A stretch of DNA of 64,000 bases from Pseudomonas kermanshahensis (GCF_014269205.2 NZ_JABWRY020000001.1:2728001-2792000), one strand, 5' to 3'. Positions 25,096-37,844 are shown, counted from the stretch's first letter. Translations and numbers: made by a program. The notes: generated by a model not told the origin, from the sequence alone.

Positions 25096-26415
25096 ATGAG
25101 CCACGGCCCGTTCATACTCGGCGCGTTCATCCCCGGCACCCTCAGCGGCAGCGCCTGGCGCCTACCGGAGGCACCGCTCGATACCTTCAAGAGCCTGGAG
25201 CATTACCAATACATTGCCCGCAAGCTGGAAGCCGGGCGGTTTCACGCGCTTTTTTTCAACGACACCCTCGACGTCAAACTCGACCTGGCCCTGCAGCGTG
25301 GCCCCAACAGCGTGCGTTGGGACCCTTTGATCCTTGCCCCGGCGCTGGCCGCCAGCACCCGCCATATCGGCCTGATCGCCACGGCCAGCAGTACTTATAA
25401 CGAGCCCTACAACATCGCCCGCAAATACGCTGCACTGGACCACCTGAGCGGAGGCCGAGCCGGCTGGAACCTGGTGACGTCGCTGGGCGGCGGCGAAAAC
25501 TTCAACCGCCAGGAGCACGTCGAACACGATGACCGCTACGCCCGTGCCGAAGAGTTCTACGACGTGGTCAGCGGCCTGTGGGACAGCTGGGCCGACGATG
25601 CGTTTGTCCAGGACAAGGCCACTGGTACCTGGCTGGACATCGACAAACTGCATGTGCTCGAGCATCAGGGCGAGCACTTCCAGGTGCGCGGGCCGCTCAA
25701 CGTGGCGCGATCGCCGCAAGGTCACCCGGTGGTCGCCCAAGCCGGCGCTTCTGTGGCTGGCAAGCGGCTGGCAGCGCGGGTTGGCGAATTGATCTTCACC
25801 GCCCAGCACACCATTGCCCAAGGCCAGGCGTTCTACCAGGAGACCAAGCAGGCCGCCGCCGGTTTTGGGCGCCGTGCCGATGCACTGAAAGTGTTGCCGG
25901 GCGTCTCGCCGGTAGTGGGCAAGACACAGGCTGAAGCCCAGGCCAAGTACGACCGCCAGCAAGAACTGCTGGAGCCCAAAGCCTTTCTCAGTTCCATCTC
26001 GCGTTTCGCCAGCCTCGGCTACGACCTCTCGGAGTTGCCCTTCGACGAAGCAGTGCCCCTGCCCCCAGAGACTTTCACCACCAACACCCACCAGAGCCGG
26101 CAAAAGCTGGTGTTCGACCTGATCCGCCGCGAGCGGCCGACCGTGCGTCAACTGTTCAACCAACTCACCTCCGGCGGCCATCGCATCCTGATCGGCACCC
26201 CGCAGAGCATCGCCGACGACCTGCAGGCCTGGTACGAAGCCGGCGCCGCCGATGGCTTCAACATCATGTTCAGCGGCCTGCACTCAGCCATCGATGACTT
26301 CGTAGATGGCGTGATCCCAGAGCTGCAACGCCGCGGCCTGTTCCAGCGCGAATACGCCGGCACCACCCTGCGGCAAAACCTAGGCCTGCCTTACCGCGCC
26401 AACCGCTTCTTTTAA
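25096..26415 (+). CDS. LLM-class flavin monooxygenase, NtaA/SnaA/DszA type
   Basis: A 439-residue flavin-dependent monooxygenase that would use FMNH2 from a partner reductase. The family segment ATASSTYNEPYNIARKYAAL, DHLSGGRAGWNLVTS, and the end GVIPELQRRGLFQREYAGTTLR are characteristic of the NtaA (nitrilotriacetate), SnaA and DszA (dibenzothiophene sulfone) group. ATG at 25096 follows AGGAGA. The ABC importer genes begin 9 bases later, so substrate import and oxidation are coupled. Sulfur scavenging is a likely purpose, but a C-N bond substrate is also possible. Confidence 0.9.
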   Translation: MSHGPFILGAFIPGTLSGSAWRLPEAPLDTFKSLEHYQYIARKLEAGRFHALFFNDTLDVKLDLALQRGPNSVRWDPLILAPALAASTRHIGLIATASSTYNEPYNIARKYAALDHLSGGRAGWNLVTSLGGGENFNRQEHVEHDDRYARAEEFYDVVSGLWDSWADDAFVQDKATGTWLDIDKLHVLEHQGEHFQVRGPLNVARSPQGHPVVAQAGASVAGKRLAARVGELIFTAQHTIAQGQAFYQETKQAAAGFGRRADALKVLPGVSPVVGKTQAEAQAKYDRQQELLEPKAFLSSISRFASLGYDLSELPFDEAVPLPPETFTTNTHQSRQKLVFDLIRRERPTVRQLFNQLTSGGHRILIGTPQSIADDLQAWYEAGAADGFNIMFSGLHSAIDDFVDGVIPELQRRGLFQREYAGTTLRQNLGLPYRANRFF

Positions 26416-26424
26416 GGAGAGCCC

Positions 26425-28026
26425 ATGTTCCGACCCCTGGCGACACTGAGCCTGGCCATCGCCCTGAGCCTGGCCGGCTGCGATGGTAAAAGCGTGCAGC
26501 AGGCCAACACGGGCGCCCCGGCGCAGCCGCAGCATGGCGGCGTGCTGCGGGTGGCGTTCGACGGCGACCCCAACTGCATCGACCCGCAACAGGCGGGCAA
26601 CAACACCGCCCTCAACGTTGGCCGGCAACTGGTGGACTCGCTGACCGACCAAGACCCGCAGACCGCCGAGATCGTGCCCTGGCTGGCCGAGCGCTGGGAA
26701 GTCAGCGACGATTCGCGCCAGTTCATCTTTCACCTGCGTGAAGGGGTGACCTTCAGCGACGGCAGCGTGCTGGACGCCGCAGCGGTCAAGGCCAATTTCG
26801 AGGCCATCGTCGCCCTCGGTGCCCAGGCACAACTGGCCAGCACTTACTTGGCTGGCCTTGAAACCGTCGAAGTCATTGGGCCGCTGAGCGTGCGCATCCG
26901 CTTCAAACAGGCCAACGCGCAGTTCCTTCAGGCGACCTCGACCATGAGCCTGGGGCTGCTGGCACCCAGTACCCTGGCACGTAGCGCCGAACAACGCTGT
27001 CAGGGCGCCTTGGTGGGCTCCGGGCCATTCAACGTAAAAAGCTTCGAGCACAACCGCCTGGTGCGCATCGAGGCCCGCGCCGATTACGCCTGGCCGTCTT
27101 CGCTGGCCGAACACAAGGGCCGTGCCTGGCTGGAGGCTATCGAGTTTCACATCCTGCCCGAGTCCGGTGTGCGCCTGGGCAGCCTGCTGTCCGGGCAAAT
27201 CGACGTGAACACCAGCGTGCCGGTACAGGACGAAGCGGTGCTGCAGGCCCAGGGTATTGCGTCCATCGCGCGGTCCAACCCAGGCATCGTCTTCAACCTG
27301 ACGCCCAACGAGTCCCGCCCGCCGCTGGACGATGCCAAGGTGCGTCAGGCACTGAACAAGGCGATCGACCGCAGCCAGTTCAAGGGCGTGATCTCCCGCT
27401 ACCAGAAACCAGCAAGTTCCGTGCTCGCCAGTAGCACGCCCTACTACCAGGACCTAAGCGCGGTGCTCGCCTACGACCCACAAGGTGCCGGCCAATTGCT
27501 GGACAGCGCCGGCTGGCACAAGGGCGCCGACGGTTGGCGGCAGCGTGAAGGCAAGCGCTTGAGCTTTGCCCTCGACTACTGGCAGGCCAGCACACCGGTG
27601 CTGGAATTGGTACAGCAGCAACTGCGCCAGGCCGGCATCGAGCTGCGCCTGAACAAGTCCACCATCGGCCAAGTCAGCCTGCTGCAGGCATCGCTGAACT
27701 ACGAACTGTGGTTCTTCAACCTGACCCGCGCCGACCCGGACGTGCTGCGCACGGTGTTCCTCGCCAGCGGGCGCAACGTCAACGTGCGAGGCCCGCTGGC
27801 ACTGGACCAGACCCTGATCGATTCGGCCGCCAGCCTCGATGTGCAAAGGCGCGGAGCGTTGATCCACCAGGCCAGCCGCGAGCTGCTCGAGCAGGGCCAC
27901 GTGATCCCGCTGGTCGAGGCCGCTACGGTCACGGCGTTCCGCGATGCGGTGCGCGGCCTGCATTACGAGGCCTCGACCCGCTTGCAGTTCTACGACACCT
28001 GGCTGGCACAGCCGGGGAGTCACTGA
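26425..28026 (+). CDS. Lipoprotein substrate-binding protein, oligopeptide-type ABC importer
   Basis: A 533-residue SBP_bac_5 family protein with a lipoprotein signal and lipobox LAGC near residue 19, anchoring it to the inner membrane. Family landmarks: HGGVLRVAFDGDPNCIDPQ, EIVPWLAERWEVSDDSRQFIFHLREGVTF, and VRQALNKAIDRSQ. Such proteins bind peptides, nickel chelates, opines, glutathione and small sulfur compounds. It opens the importer (binding protein, two permeases, fused ATPase), all with gaps of 3 bases or overlaps. Confidence 0.92.
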   Translation: MFRPLATLSLAIALSLAGCDGKSVQQANTGAPAQPQHGGVLRVAFDGDPNCIDPQQAGNNTALNVGRQLVDSLTDQDPQTAEIVPWLAERWEVSDDSRQFIFHLREGVTFSDGSVLDAAAVKANFEAIVALGAQAQLASTYLAGLETVEVIGPLSVRIRFKQANAQFLQATSTMSLGLLAPSTLARSAEQRCQGALVGSGPFNVKSFEHNRLVRIEARADYAWPSSLAEHKGRAWLEAIEFHILPESGVRLGSLLSGQIDVNTSVPVQDEAVLQAQGIASIARSNPGIVFNLTPNESRPPLDDAKVRQALNKAIDRSQFKGVISRYQKPASSVLASSTPYYQDLSAVLAYDPQGAGQLLDSAGWHKGADGWRQREGKRLSFALDYWQASTPVLELVQQQLRQAGIELRLNKSTIGQVSLLQASLNYELWFFNLTRADPDVLRTVFLASGRNVNVRGPLALDQTLIDSAASLDVQRRGALIHQASRELLEQGHVIPLVEAATVTAFRDAVRGLHYEASTRLQFYDTWLAQPGSH

Positions 28027-28029
28027 CCG

Positions 28030-28989
28030 ATGAACGCCCTGAACCATCACCCCGCGCACCTGTGGCGCCTGGCCCAGTCACTGCTGGTGCTGTGGGCAGC
28101 GTTTAGCCTGTCGTTTGCCATCCTTTATGGGCTGCCCGGTGACCCGGTAGCGATCCTGCTGGCGCAAAGCGGCGAACCGGGCTCGGCAGACCCGGTCAAG
28201 GTCGCTGAGCTGCGCGCTCGCTATCACCTCGACGGCAGCCTCTGGCAGCAGTACACCGGTGCCCTGTGGCGGTTGCTGCAGCTAGACCTGGGTACTTCGC
28301 TGCAGACCGGCAAGCCGGTCAACGCAGCCCTTGCAGCGGCATTGCCGGCCACGCTGGCGTTGGCCTTGACGGCGCTTGGCCTGGCGCTGCCACTGGGCAT
28401 CTGCCTAGCGCTCGCGGCCCATCGCGTGCGCCAGCGACCGTTGCAGAGCGTGCTGCACAATGCCCCCGCTGTGGTGGTGTCGCTGCCGACCTTCTGGGTC
28501 GGGCTGGTGCTGCTGCAACTGTTTTCCTTTCAACTGCACTGGCTGCCGGCCATGGGTGGGCAAGGCTTGGCCAGCCTGGTTCTGCCGGCCGTGACCTTGG
28601 CCCTGCCGTGCGCGGCGATGATCGCCCAGGTGCTTGGCCGCTCGATCGTCACGGTCAGCCAACAGCCCTTTGTTCAGGCCCTGCGCAGCAAGGGTGTCGG
28701 GCCATGGCGGCTGCTTGGCGGGCATATTCTGCACAACGCAGCGATCCCCTTGCTGAGCCTGGCCGGCACCCTGCTGGGCAATCTGCTGGCCGGCGCGGTG
28801 GTGACTGAAACCGTGTTCTCCCGTGATGGCATCGGGCGCTTGGCCCAAGGTGCTGTTGCCAGCCAGGACATCGCTGTGGTCCAGGGCGTAGTACTGCTGG
28901 CCGCCGCCTTGTACGTGCTGACCAACGTGCTGACCGACCTGGCCTACCCGTTGCTCGACCCCCGTATCCGCCAAGGAAGCCGCCTATGA
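28030..28989 (+). CDS. ABC importer permease, DppB type
   Basis: A 319-residue inner-membrane permease with about six helices. FAILYGLPGDPVAILLAQSGE at the N-terminus, PAVVVSLPTFWVGLVLLQLFSF, and the cytoplasmic coupling (EAA) loop QALRSKGVGPWRLLGGHILHN identify the DppB/OppB family. It starts 3 bases after the binding protein gene and its end overlaps the second permease by 4 bases. It should form the transmembrane channel with that partner. Confidence 0.92.
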   Translation: MNALNHHPAHLWRLAQSLLVLWAAFSLSFAILYGLPGDPVAILLAQSGEPGSADPVKVAELRARYHLDGSLWQQYTGALWRLLQLDLGTSLQTGKPVNAALAAALPATLALALTALGLALPLGICLALAAHRVRQRPLQSVLHNAPAVVVSLPTFWVGLVLLQLFSFQLHWLPAMGGQGLASLVLPAVTLALPCAAMIAQVLGRSIVTVSQQPFVQALRSKGVGPWRLLGGHILHNAAIPLLSLAGTLLGNLLAGAVVTETVFSRDGIGRLAQGAVASQDIAVVQGVVLLAAALYVLTNVLTDLAYPLLDPRIRQGSRL

Positions 28990-29825
28990 TCCTGCAACCT
29001 GCCTACCGCCTGGCACGCCCGGTGCGCTGGCCCAGCCTGCCACTGACGCTGAGCGTGGCCTTGTTCATCGTGGTGCTGGGCTGGGCCTTCTGGCCGAACC
29101 TGTTCAGCAGCGCCGACCCGCTGCTGGCTGACCCACGCCAGGCCCTGCAAGCCCCCTCCGCCGACCACTGGTTCGGCACGGACCACCTGGGCCGCGACCT
29201 GTATGCGCGTTGTGTGCATGGCGCGGCACTGTCGCTGCAGGCCACCAGCATCGCGGTACTGATCGCCCTGGTTGCCGGCAGCCTGCTGGGGGGCATTGCC
29301 GGCTGGTTCGGTGGCGTCGCCGACCGGCTGCTGGCGATGGGGGTGGAAGTCCTGATGGCGATTCCTGCCTTGTTGTTGGCGATGGCCATCGTCACCGCCC
29401 TGGGTTTCGGCACGCTGGAAATCGCCCTCGCCGTGGGGCTTTCCTCGGTGGCGATGTTCGCCCGCCTCGCCCGTGGCGAAGTCTTGCGCTGGCGCCGCCG
29501 CAGCTTTGTCGAAGCGGCGCAGGTGGCCGGGGTTGGCAGTTGGACCAACCTTTGCCGCCACGTGCTGCCACATGCCGCGGGGCCGTTGCTGGCCCTGGCC
29601 GCACTGGAATTCGCCAGCGCTGTGCTGGCCGTCTCGGCGCTTAGCTTTCTGGGTTTCGGCGCGCCGCCGCCCCAGCCGGAATGGGGCTTGCTGATCGCCG
29701 AGGGGCGCAACTACATGGTCGTCGCCTGGTGGTACACCACCTTGCCTGGCCTGGTGGTGGCCGCAGTGGTCCTGGCCACTCAACAACTGGCGCGCAGCCT
29801 GCAACAACTTCAAGGAGCAGCGTGA
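28986..29825 (+). CDS. ABC importer permease, DppC type
   Basis: A 279-residue inner-membrane permease of the DppC/OppC family. The family segment DHWFGTDHLGRDLYARCVHGA lies before the core, and the coupling loop FVEAAQVAGVGSWTNLCRHVLPHA is intact, followed by SALSFLGFGAPPPQPEWGLLI. It overlaps the first permease by 4 bases and the ATPase gene by 1 base, so all are translated together as a heterodimeric channel for the cluster's substrate. Confidence 0.92.
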   Translation: MILQPAYRLARPVRWPSLPLTLSVALFIVVLGWAFWPNLFSSADPLLADPRQALQAPSADHWFGTDHLGRDLYARCVHGAALSLQATSIAVLIALVAGSLLGGIAGWFGGVADRLLAMGVEVLMAIPALLLAMAIVTALGFGTLEIALAVGLSSVAMFARLARGEVLRWRRRSFVEAAQVAGVGSWTNLCRHVLPHAAGPLLALAALEFASAVLAVSALSFLGFGAPPPQPEWGLLIAEGRNYMVVAWWYTTLPGLVVAAVVLATQQLARSLQQLQGAA

Positions 29826-31450
29826 TGAGTTCGCCATTGGTTCGTATCCGCCAGTTCCGCGTCGACTACCCCGGCAGCCAACAACCCGCCGTACAGGCGT
29901 TGGACCTGGAGATTGGCGCGGGCGAAATCGTCTGCCTGGTCGGCGAGTCCGGCTCAGGCAAGTCCACCACCGCTGCCGCCCTGGCGGGTCTGCTGCCGGC
30001 TACAGCACGGCAAAACGGCCAACTGTGGCTACAGGGCCAGGCACTCGACACCTTCAATGAGCGCGACTGGCAAACCCGTCGTGGCCGGCTGGTCGGCTTC
30101 GTGCCACAAGACCCAGGTACGTCGCTGGACCCGGTCAAGACCATCGGCGCCCAGGTAATCGAAGCCATGACCGTGCATGGCGTAGCGCACAGTGAAGCCC
30201 ATGCCAAGGCGCTGGTCTTGCTACAGCAAGTTGGCCTCAAGGCACCTGAGCAACTGCTGCGGTGCTACCCCCATCAGTTGTCGGGCGGCATGTGCCAGCG
30301 GGTATTGATCGCCATCGCCCTGGCCAATGACCCGCCGCTGCTGATCGCCGACGAGCCCACCAGTGCCCTCGACGTAAGTGTCCAGCGGCAGATCCTCGAC
30401 CGTTTGCAGCATTTGGTGCGCGCGCGCGGCAGCAGCCTGTTACTGATCACCCATGACTTGGCGGTGGCGCTGGACCGGGCCGACCGTATTCTGGTCATGC
30501 GCCACGGCCAACTGCTCGAAAGCGGCACGCCCGAACACCTGTGGCATACCCCCAGCCACCCCTACACCCGCCAGTTGCTCAATGCCTCACCCTTGGCACG
30601 GTTGCAGCAGCGTCGTACCCGCCCGGCCGATCACCCTGCGGCGCCCTTGCTGCAGGTCACTGGGCTGCAGCGGCGCTTCAACCGCCAGGGGCCGGCGGCG
30701 GTGGCGGATGTCAGTTTCAGCCTGCCTCGTGGCAGCACTACCAGCCTGGTTGGCGAGTCGGGCTCTGGCAAGTCCACCACGGCGCGCATCATCCTGGCCC
30801 TAGAGCAGGCCGACGCAGGCAGCGTGTTGTTTGATGGCGAGCAGGTGCTTGGCGCAGGGCGCAAGCAGTTGCAGGCCTATCGGCGCCGGGTGCAGTTGGT
30901 CTACCAGAACCCTTGGGCTGCACTCGACCCGCGGCACAACCTGCTGGACATCATCAGTGAGCCGCTGCGCGCCTTCGCCATCGGCAACCGGCGCGATGAT
31001 CGCCAGCGGGTGGTCGAGCTGCTGGAGCGTGTCGGGCTACCTGCCGACTTGCTGCAGCGGCGCCCTGGCCAGTTGTCCGGTGGGCAACGGCAACGGGTCG
31101 CCATCGCCCGTGCGCTGGCCGCCGAGCCGGAACTGTTGGTACTGGATGAGCCGCTGTCAGCGCTGGACGCACCGGTGCAGGCGCAAGTGCTGGAGCTGTT
31201 GCAGACCTTGCAACGCGACCTGGGCCTGACCTATCTGTTCGTGTCCCACGACCTTGCCACGGTACGCGGCATCAGCGACCAGGTGCTGGTGATGAGCCAG
31301 GGCAGGCTTGTGGACCAAGGGCCTACCGAGCAGGTATTCGAGCAACCAGCGAGTGAGTACACACGCCGCTTGCTGGCGGATATGCCAGGGTGGCGAGGCC
31401 TGCAGCCGGCCCCACTACCCTTGCCTACCCGTCATGCGCGATCCGGGTAG
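29825..31450 (+). CDS. Fused double ATPase of the oligopeptide-type ABC importer (DppD-DppF fusion)
   Basis: A 541-residue protein with two complete ABC ATPase domains. Walker [11 protein letters not shown] occurs near residues 39 and 309, signatures are LSGGMCQRV and LSGGQRQRV, and Walker B segments are [12 protein letters not shown] and [12 protein letters not shown]. The first half corresponds to DppD and the second to DppF, joined as in YejF and GsiA. The ATG at 29825 overlaps the previous stop (TGATG). The stop codon TAG lies inside the first bases of a REP repeat, so the very C-terminus may have been altered by repeat insertion. Confidence 0.92.
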   Translation: MSSPLVRIRQFRVDYPGSQQPAVQALDLEIGAGEIVCLVGESGSGKSTTAAALAGLLPATARQNGQLWLQGQALDTFNERDWQTRRGRLVGFVPQDPGTSLDPVKTIGAQVIEAMTVHGVAHSEAHAKALVLLQQVGLKAPEQLLRCYPHQLSGGMCQRVLIAIALANDPPLLIADEPTSALDVSVQRQILDRLQHLVRARGSSLLLITHDLAVALDRADRILVMRHGQLLESGTPEHLWHTPSHPYTRQLLNASPLARLQQRRTRPADHPAAPLLQVTGLQRRFNRQGPAAVADVSFSLPRGSTTSLVGESGSGKSTTARIILALEQADAGSVLFDGEQVLGAGRKQLQAYRRRVQLVYQNPWAALDPRHNLLDIISEPLRAFAIGNRRDDRQRVVELLERVGLPADLLQRRPGQLSGGQRQRVAIARALAAEPELLVLDEPLSALDAPVQAQVLELLQTLQRDLGLTYLFVSHDLATVRGISDQVLVMSQGRLVDQGPTEQVFEQPASEYTRRLLADMPGWRGLQPAPLPLPTRHARSG

Positions 31451-31540
31451 GAGCAGCCTTGTGCTGCGAAGAGGCCAGTGGCAGCAGCGAAGATTAACGG
31501 TGTCTTCACCGGCCTCTTCGCAGCGCAAGGCTGCTCCTAC
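31447..31540. repeat. P. putida-type REP pair 1
   Basis: Two inverted copies of a roughly 32-base element, starting GTAGGAGCAGCC and ending in the reverse complement GGCTGCTCCTAC, separated by about 30 unique bases. Each copy contains a small hairpin (GCAGC/GCTGC around CTTGT). Near-identical pairs occur at 36727 and 55001. Such pairs are intergenic in P. putida and are spread by RAYT transposases, none of which is in this window. Confidence 0.9.
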
Positions 31541-31576
31541 CTGGAGTTTCCAATGATCAACGAGGACCATTGATCC

Positions 31577-32236
31577 CTACTTCGCGCCATCCAGCCCCAT
31601 CTGCCAGAAATCGGCCTCCAGGCTCGACGCCTGGCCAAAGATCCCTGCCAGCTCCTCGAAGCGTTGTTCGGTCATGCTCCGCGCGGCCAGTTCATCCAGG
31701 TGCTTGCGGGCATTGGCCGCCACCTGCTGATACCCTTCCCCGGCATACTCAGCGATCCACTCACGGTAAGGGTGATCGCTCAGGTCACCAATCCGCTCAG
31801 CCAACGTCCGGCCAATTTCCGCATAGCCGATCACACAGGGCGCCAACGCCACATGCAGCTCCAGCAAATCGCCGGCGGCGCCGCAGTCGAGCACATAGCG
31901 GGTGTACGCCACCGTGGCCTGGTGCTCGGGTGCGGCCTGGATATCAGCCTGGGTCAGCCCCCAACGCGCGCACAGGCGCAGGTGCAGTTCGGTTTCGTCG
32001 AGAATCGCCGCGAGGCCCGCCTGGGCGGCGCGGATGTCGGCCGGCAAGCGGCTCTTGTAAGCGGCCAGGGCCCAGGCGCGGGCGAATTGGATCAGAAACA
32101 GGTAGTCCTGCACCAGGTACGTCCGAAACGCCGCCTCGCTCAGCGTGCCTTCGCCCATCTGCTGCACGAAATCATGCTCGACATAGCGGTGCCACTCGCC
32201 CGTGGTGGCGGCCTTGAGGCGATCGAAAATATCCAT
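31577..32236 (-). CDS. tenA: TenA family aminopyrimidine aminohydrolase, Cys class (TenA_C)
   Basis: A 219-residue all-helical TenA protein starting MDIFDRLKAATTGEWHRYVEHDF. The nucleophile-region Cys is present in ALAPCVIGYAEIG and the conserved Glu/Phe lie in FEELAGIFGQASSLEADFW. TenA_C converts 4-amino-5-aminomethyl-2-methylpyrimidine to HMP, salvaging degraded thiamin. It is the second gene behind the TPP riboswitch, 2 bases after a TenA of the other class, so its supply should be thiamin-controlled. Confidence 0.9.
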   Translation of the reverse strand: MDIFDRLKAATTGEWHRYVEHDFVQQMGEGTLSEAAFRTYLVQDYLFLIQFARAWALAAYKSRLPADIRAAQAGLAAILDETELHLRLCARWGLTQADIQAAPEHQATVAYTRYVLDCGAAGDLLELHVALAPCVIGYAEIGRTLAERIGDLSDHPYREWIAEYAGEGYQQVAANARKHLDELAARSMTEQRFEELAGIFGQASSLEADFWQMGLDGAK

Positions 32237-32238
32237 GC

Positions 32239-32886
32239 TCACGCCTCCCCCTCGTAAACCGCATCGAAGAAGGCCAGCTCCAAGGCCACGGTACGCAGGT
32301 AGAAATCGGTGCTCAGCTCGGCTTCCTGCGGCCCAACGCGGTCCAGTTCGGCCTGCAGGAAGGCGACGAACGCCTGGAACGCCGGGTTGTCGTGCAAGGT
32401 GATCCATTCGGCATGCACGAAGTGTTCAGGCAAGGGTTTCGGCGCCTTGAGCGCCCAGTCCAGGTACAACCCTTCGGCGACATTCAATACTGCCAACGCG
32501 GCGGCGTACGAGCGGGTGGCGGCCGCTTCACGCATGATCGCCTTGAAGCCTGCGGTCGGCGCAGTGTCTGCGGCCTCTGCGCGTTGCGCCGGGCTGACGT
32601 CCAGCGCCTCGAAGGCGCGCAGGAAATAGGTGTTTTCATCGCTGGAGATCATGCCGGCGAACTGGCCGAAGCGCAGGCGTGCCTCGAAGGTGTCCGCGGT
32701 GGCGATCGCAGCGCCGAGCAGGGTCAGGAAGCTGTCGAGAAAGCGGTGGTCCTGCACCAGGTAGCGGACCATGATCGGGTCCGGCAGGCTGCCGTCGCAC
32801 AGTTGGCTAACGAAGCGGTGCCCGATGGCCGCCGACCAGGTCGGCTCGCTCTGACGGCGCAGGGTTTGCGTGAAACGTTCGGTCAT
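32239..32886 (-). CDS. TenA family protein, Glu class (TenA_E-like)
   Basis: A 215-residue TenA homologue starting MTERFTQTLRRQSEPTWSAAIGH. The Cys of TenA_C is absent at the equivalent site; the segment reads LAVLNVAEGLYLDWALKA with a Glu. This is the pattern of TenA_E proteins, which in plants act on the N-formyl and/or amino pyrimidine breakdown products of thiamin. It is the first gene after the TPP riboswitch (AGAGGA ribosome-binding site) and ends 2 bases before the TenA_C gene, so the pair may do successive steps of pyrimidine salvage. I am sure of the family, less so of the exact reaction. Confidence 0.82.
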   Translation of the reverse strand: MTERFTQTLRRQSEPTWSAAIGHRFVSQLCDGSLPDPIMVRYLVQDHRFLDSFLTLLGAAIATADTFEARLRFGQFAGMISSDENTYFLRAFEALDVSPAQRAEAADTAPTAGFKAIMREAAATRSYAAALAVLNVAEGLYLDWALKAPKPLPEHFVHAEWITLHDNPAFQAFVAFLQAELDRVGPQEAELSTDFYLRTVALELAFFDAVYEGEA

Positions 32887-32978
32887 GATGCTGTCCTCTG
32901 CAGGGGGTGACAGCGAGACCGTTGAAGCTGGCATGGACTGGCCTCGCAGTGAGGCCGGCAAAAAGGCAGGTTTCATGT

Positions 32979-33070
32979 CCCATCCCTTCGCCGGCATGAT
33001 CCGGATCAGGTTCGAAGGGTCACCGCGCTGCAACGCTCAGCGGTTTCTCAGCCCGTTGCCGGGCTCCCCT
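32979..33070 (-). promoter_or_regulatory. TPP riboswitch (THI element)
   Basis: Read on the minus strand this shows the conserved parts of a thiamin pyrophosphate riboswitch: GGGGAGCCC, CGGGCTGAGA, then ACCCTTCGAACCTGATCCGG and ATGCCGGCGAAGGGA. It ends about 93 bases before the first TenA start codon. TPP binding should lower expression of the two TenA genes when thiamin is plentiful. No obvious T-run terminator follows, so control may be at translation. Confidence 0.95.
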
Positions 33071-33082
33071 TGGTGGCCCACA

Positions 33083-33112
33083 GGTATACAGCAGGTAGGA
33101 AGGTGCTGTCAC
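33083..33112 (-). promoter_or_regulatory. Candidate sigma-70 promoter for the TPP riboswitch transcript
   Basis: On the minus strand GTGACA (33112-33107) and TATACC (33088-33083) are separated by 18 bases, a good -35/-10 match. Transcription would start near 33076, just at the 5' edge of the riboswitch. Confidence 0.6.
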
Positions 33113-33322
33113 GCCCCAAACTCTGGGCCTTGGGTGACCCGCTTGTGGGTACAGGTCCCCAGCCTGGCACGCCATTATTTAGCGCGACTCAGGTTTTTAA
33201 AGGATTTGTTTAACAAAGCATTACCGCAACATCTGTTGGCACAGCCGTTGCTCAGGCCCTGTTACTAGGCAAAACGCCATTGATGGCCCCAAGCCATAAC
33301 GCCGCGAGCGAGGCACCAGGCA

Positions 33323-36715
<3,393 letters not shown>

Positions 36716-36726
36716 GCAAATCAGCT

Positions 36727-36820
36727 GTAGGAGCAGCCTTGTGCTGCGAAGAGGCCAGTGACAACACAATGCAATTTCGGTGCTTTCACTGGCCTTTTCG
36801 CAGCGCAAGGCTGCTCCTAC
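36727..36820. repeat. P. putida-type REP pair 2
   Basis: Inverted copies of the same element as at 31447, between the multicopper oxidase and SCO genes. One copy has TTTTCG instead of TCTTCG. It ends 38 bases before the SCO gene start; its hairpins could separate expression of the two genes. Confidence 0.9.
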
Positions 36821-36857
36821 AACGGTTTGTGTAGGATCTTTTACGGAGGACGACTTC

Positions 36858-37844
36858 ATGACTGGCTCATGGCGTGTTCTGCTCGTGCTGTCGCTGTTCG
36901 CTGCCAGCATCCCGTTCTGGCCCGTGCAACCCCGGCAAGCCCCTCCCCAAGAAACCGCCACCCCCTGGGGCGCCGACTACTTCCCCAATACCCCCCTGCT
37001 GACCCAGGACGGTGAAAAAGTGCACTTCTTCGATGACCTGATCAAAGACAAGGTCGTCGCCATCAACTTCATTTTCACCGGCTGCTCCGACTCCTGCCCA
37101 GTGGAAACCGCGCGCCTGCGCCAGGTGCAAAAGATTCTCGGTGACCGGGTCGGCAAGGACATATTCCTCTACTCCATCAGCATCGACCCCTACAACGACA
37201 CGCCGGCCACCCTCAAACGTTACGCCGAAAAATTCGCCATTGGGCCTGGCTGGACCTTGCTTACCGGCGAGCCTGCCGACATCGAGCAATTGCGCAGAAG
37301 CTTGGGCCTGTACATTGAAGGCCTGGAAAACGGTCGCTCCAAAGACCACAACCTGAGCCTGATCATCGGCAACCAGGCCACCGGCCGCTGGATGAAAGCC
37401 TCGCCCTTCGAGAGCCCCTACATCCTCGCCGACCGCCTGGGCAACAGCTTGCACAACTGGAAGCAAGCCAGCGCCATGGCCAACGACTACGCCCATGCGC
37501 CGGAAGTCCGCTCGCCCAGCAGCGGCGAGCAGATCTTCCGCACCCGCTGCTCTTCCTGCCATACCCTGGGCGACGCCGAGCCAGGCGTGCAACGGGGCAT
37601 CGGCCCCGACCTGTTAGGCGTGACCCGGCAACGCGATGCCCGCTGGCTGAGCCGCTGGCTGAAAGAGCCAGATCAGATGCTTGCGCAAAAAGACCCACTG
37701 GCGATGCTGCTGTACGAGCAATACAACCGCCTGGCGATGCCCAACATGCGCCTGGGCGATGCCGAGGTCGCTGCGCTGATGACCTACATCGAAGAAGAAA
37801 CCACACGCTTGCAGACGCCTTTGGCGGATACAGCGAAACCTTGA
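36858..37844 (+). CDS. SCO1/SenC-cytochrome c fusion protein
   Basis: A 328-residue exported or membrane-anchored protein with an N-terminal hydrophobic segment (RVLLVLSLFAASIPFWPV). The SCO domain has the copper Cys pair in FTGCSDSCPVET (about 73-80) and the His ligand in SKDHNLSL. A cytochrome c domain follows with CSSCHTLG near residue 230 and an axial Met likely in LAMPNMRLGD. SCO proteins deliver copper; the fused haem suggests a redox partner role. GGAGGA lies 7 bases before the ATG. It follows a multicopper oxidase gene, so copper loading or electron transfer for that enzyme is the natural role (inference). Confidence 0.9.
   Translation: MTGSWRVLLVLSLFAASIPFWPVQPRQAPPQETATPWGADYFPNTPLLTQDGEKVHFFDDLIKDKVVAINFIFTGCSDSCPVETARLRQVQKILGDRVGKDIFLYSISIDPYNDTPATLKRYAEKFAIGPGWTLLTGEPADIEQLRRSLGLYIEGLENGRSKDHNLSLIIGNQATGRWMKASPFESPYILADRLGNSLHNWKQASAMANDYAHAPEVRSPSSGEQIFRTRCSSCHTLGDAEPGVQRGIGPDLLGVTRQRDARWLSRWLKEPDQMLAQKDPLAMLLYEQYNRLAMPNMRLGDAEVAALMTYIEEETTRLQTPLADTAKP

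Noticed and set aside
33090..33200. Possible second riboswitch or tRNA upstream of the TPP element
   Set aside because: I looked for a cobalamin-type consensus and a tRNA cloverleaf with a T-loop and found neither; the region holds only the likely promoter and unassigned sequence.
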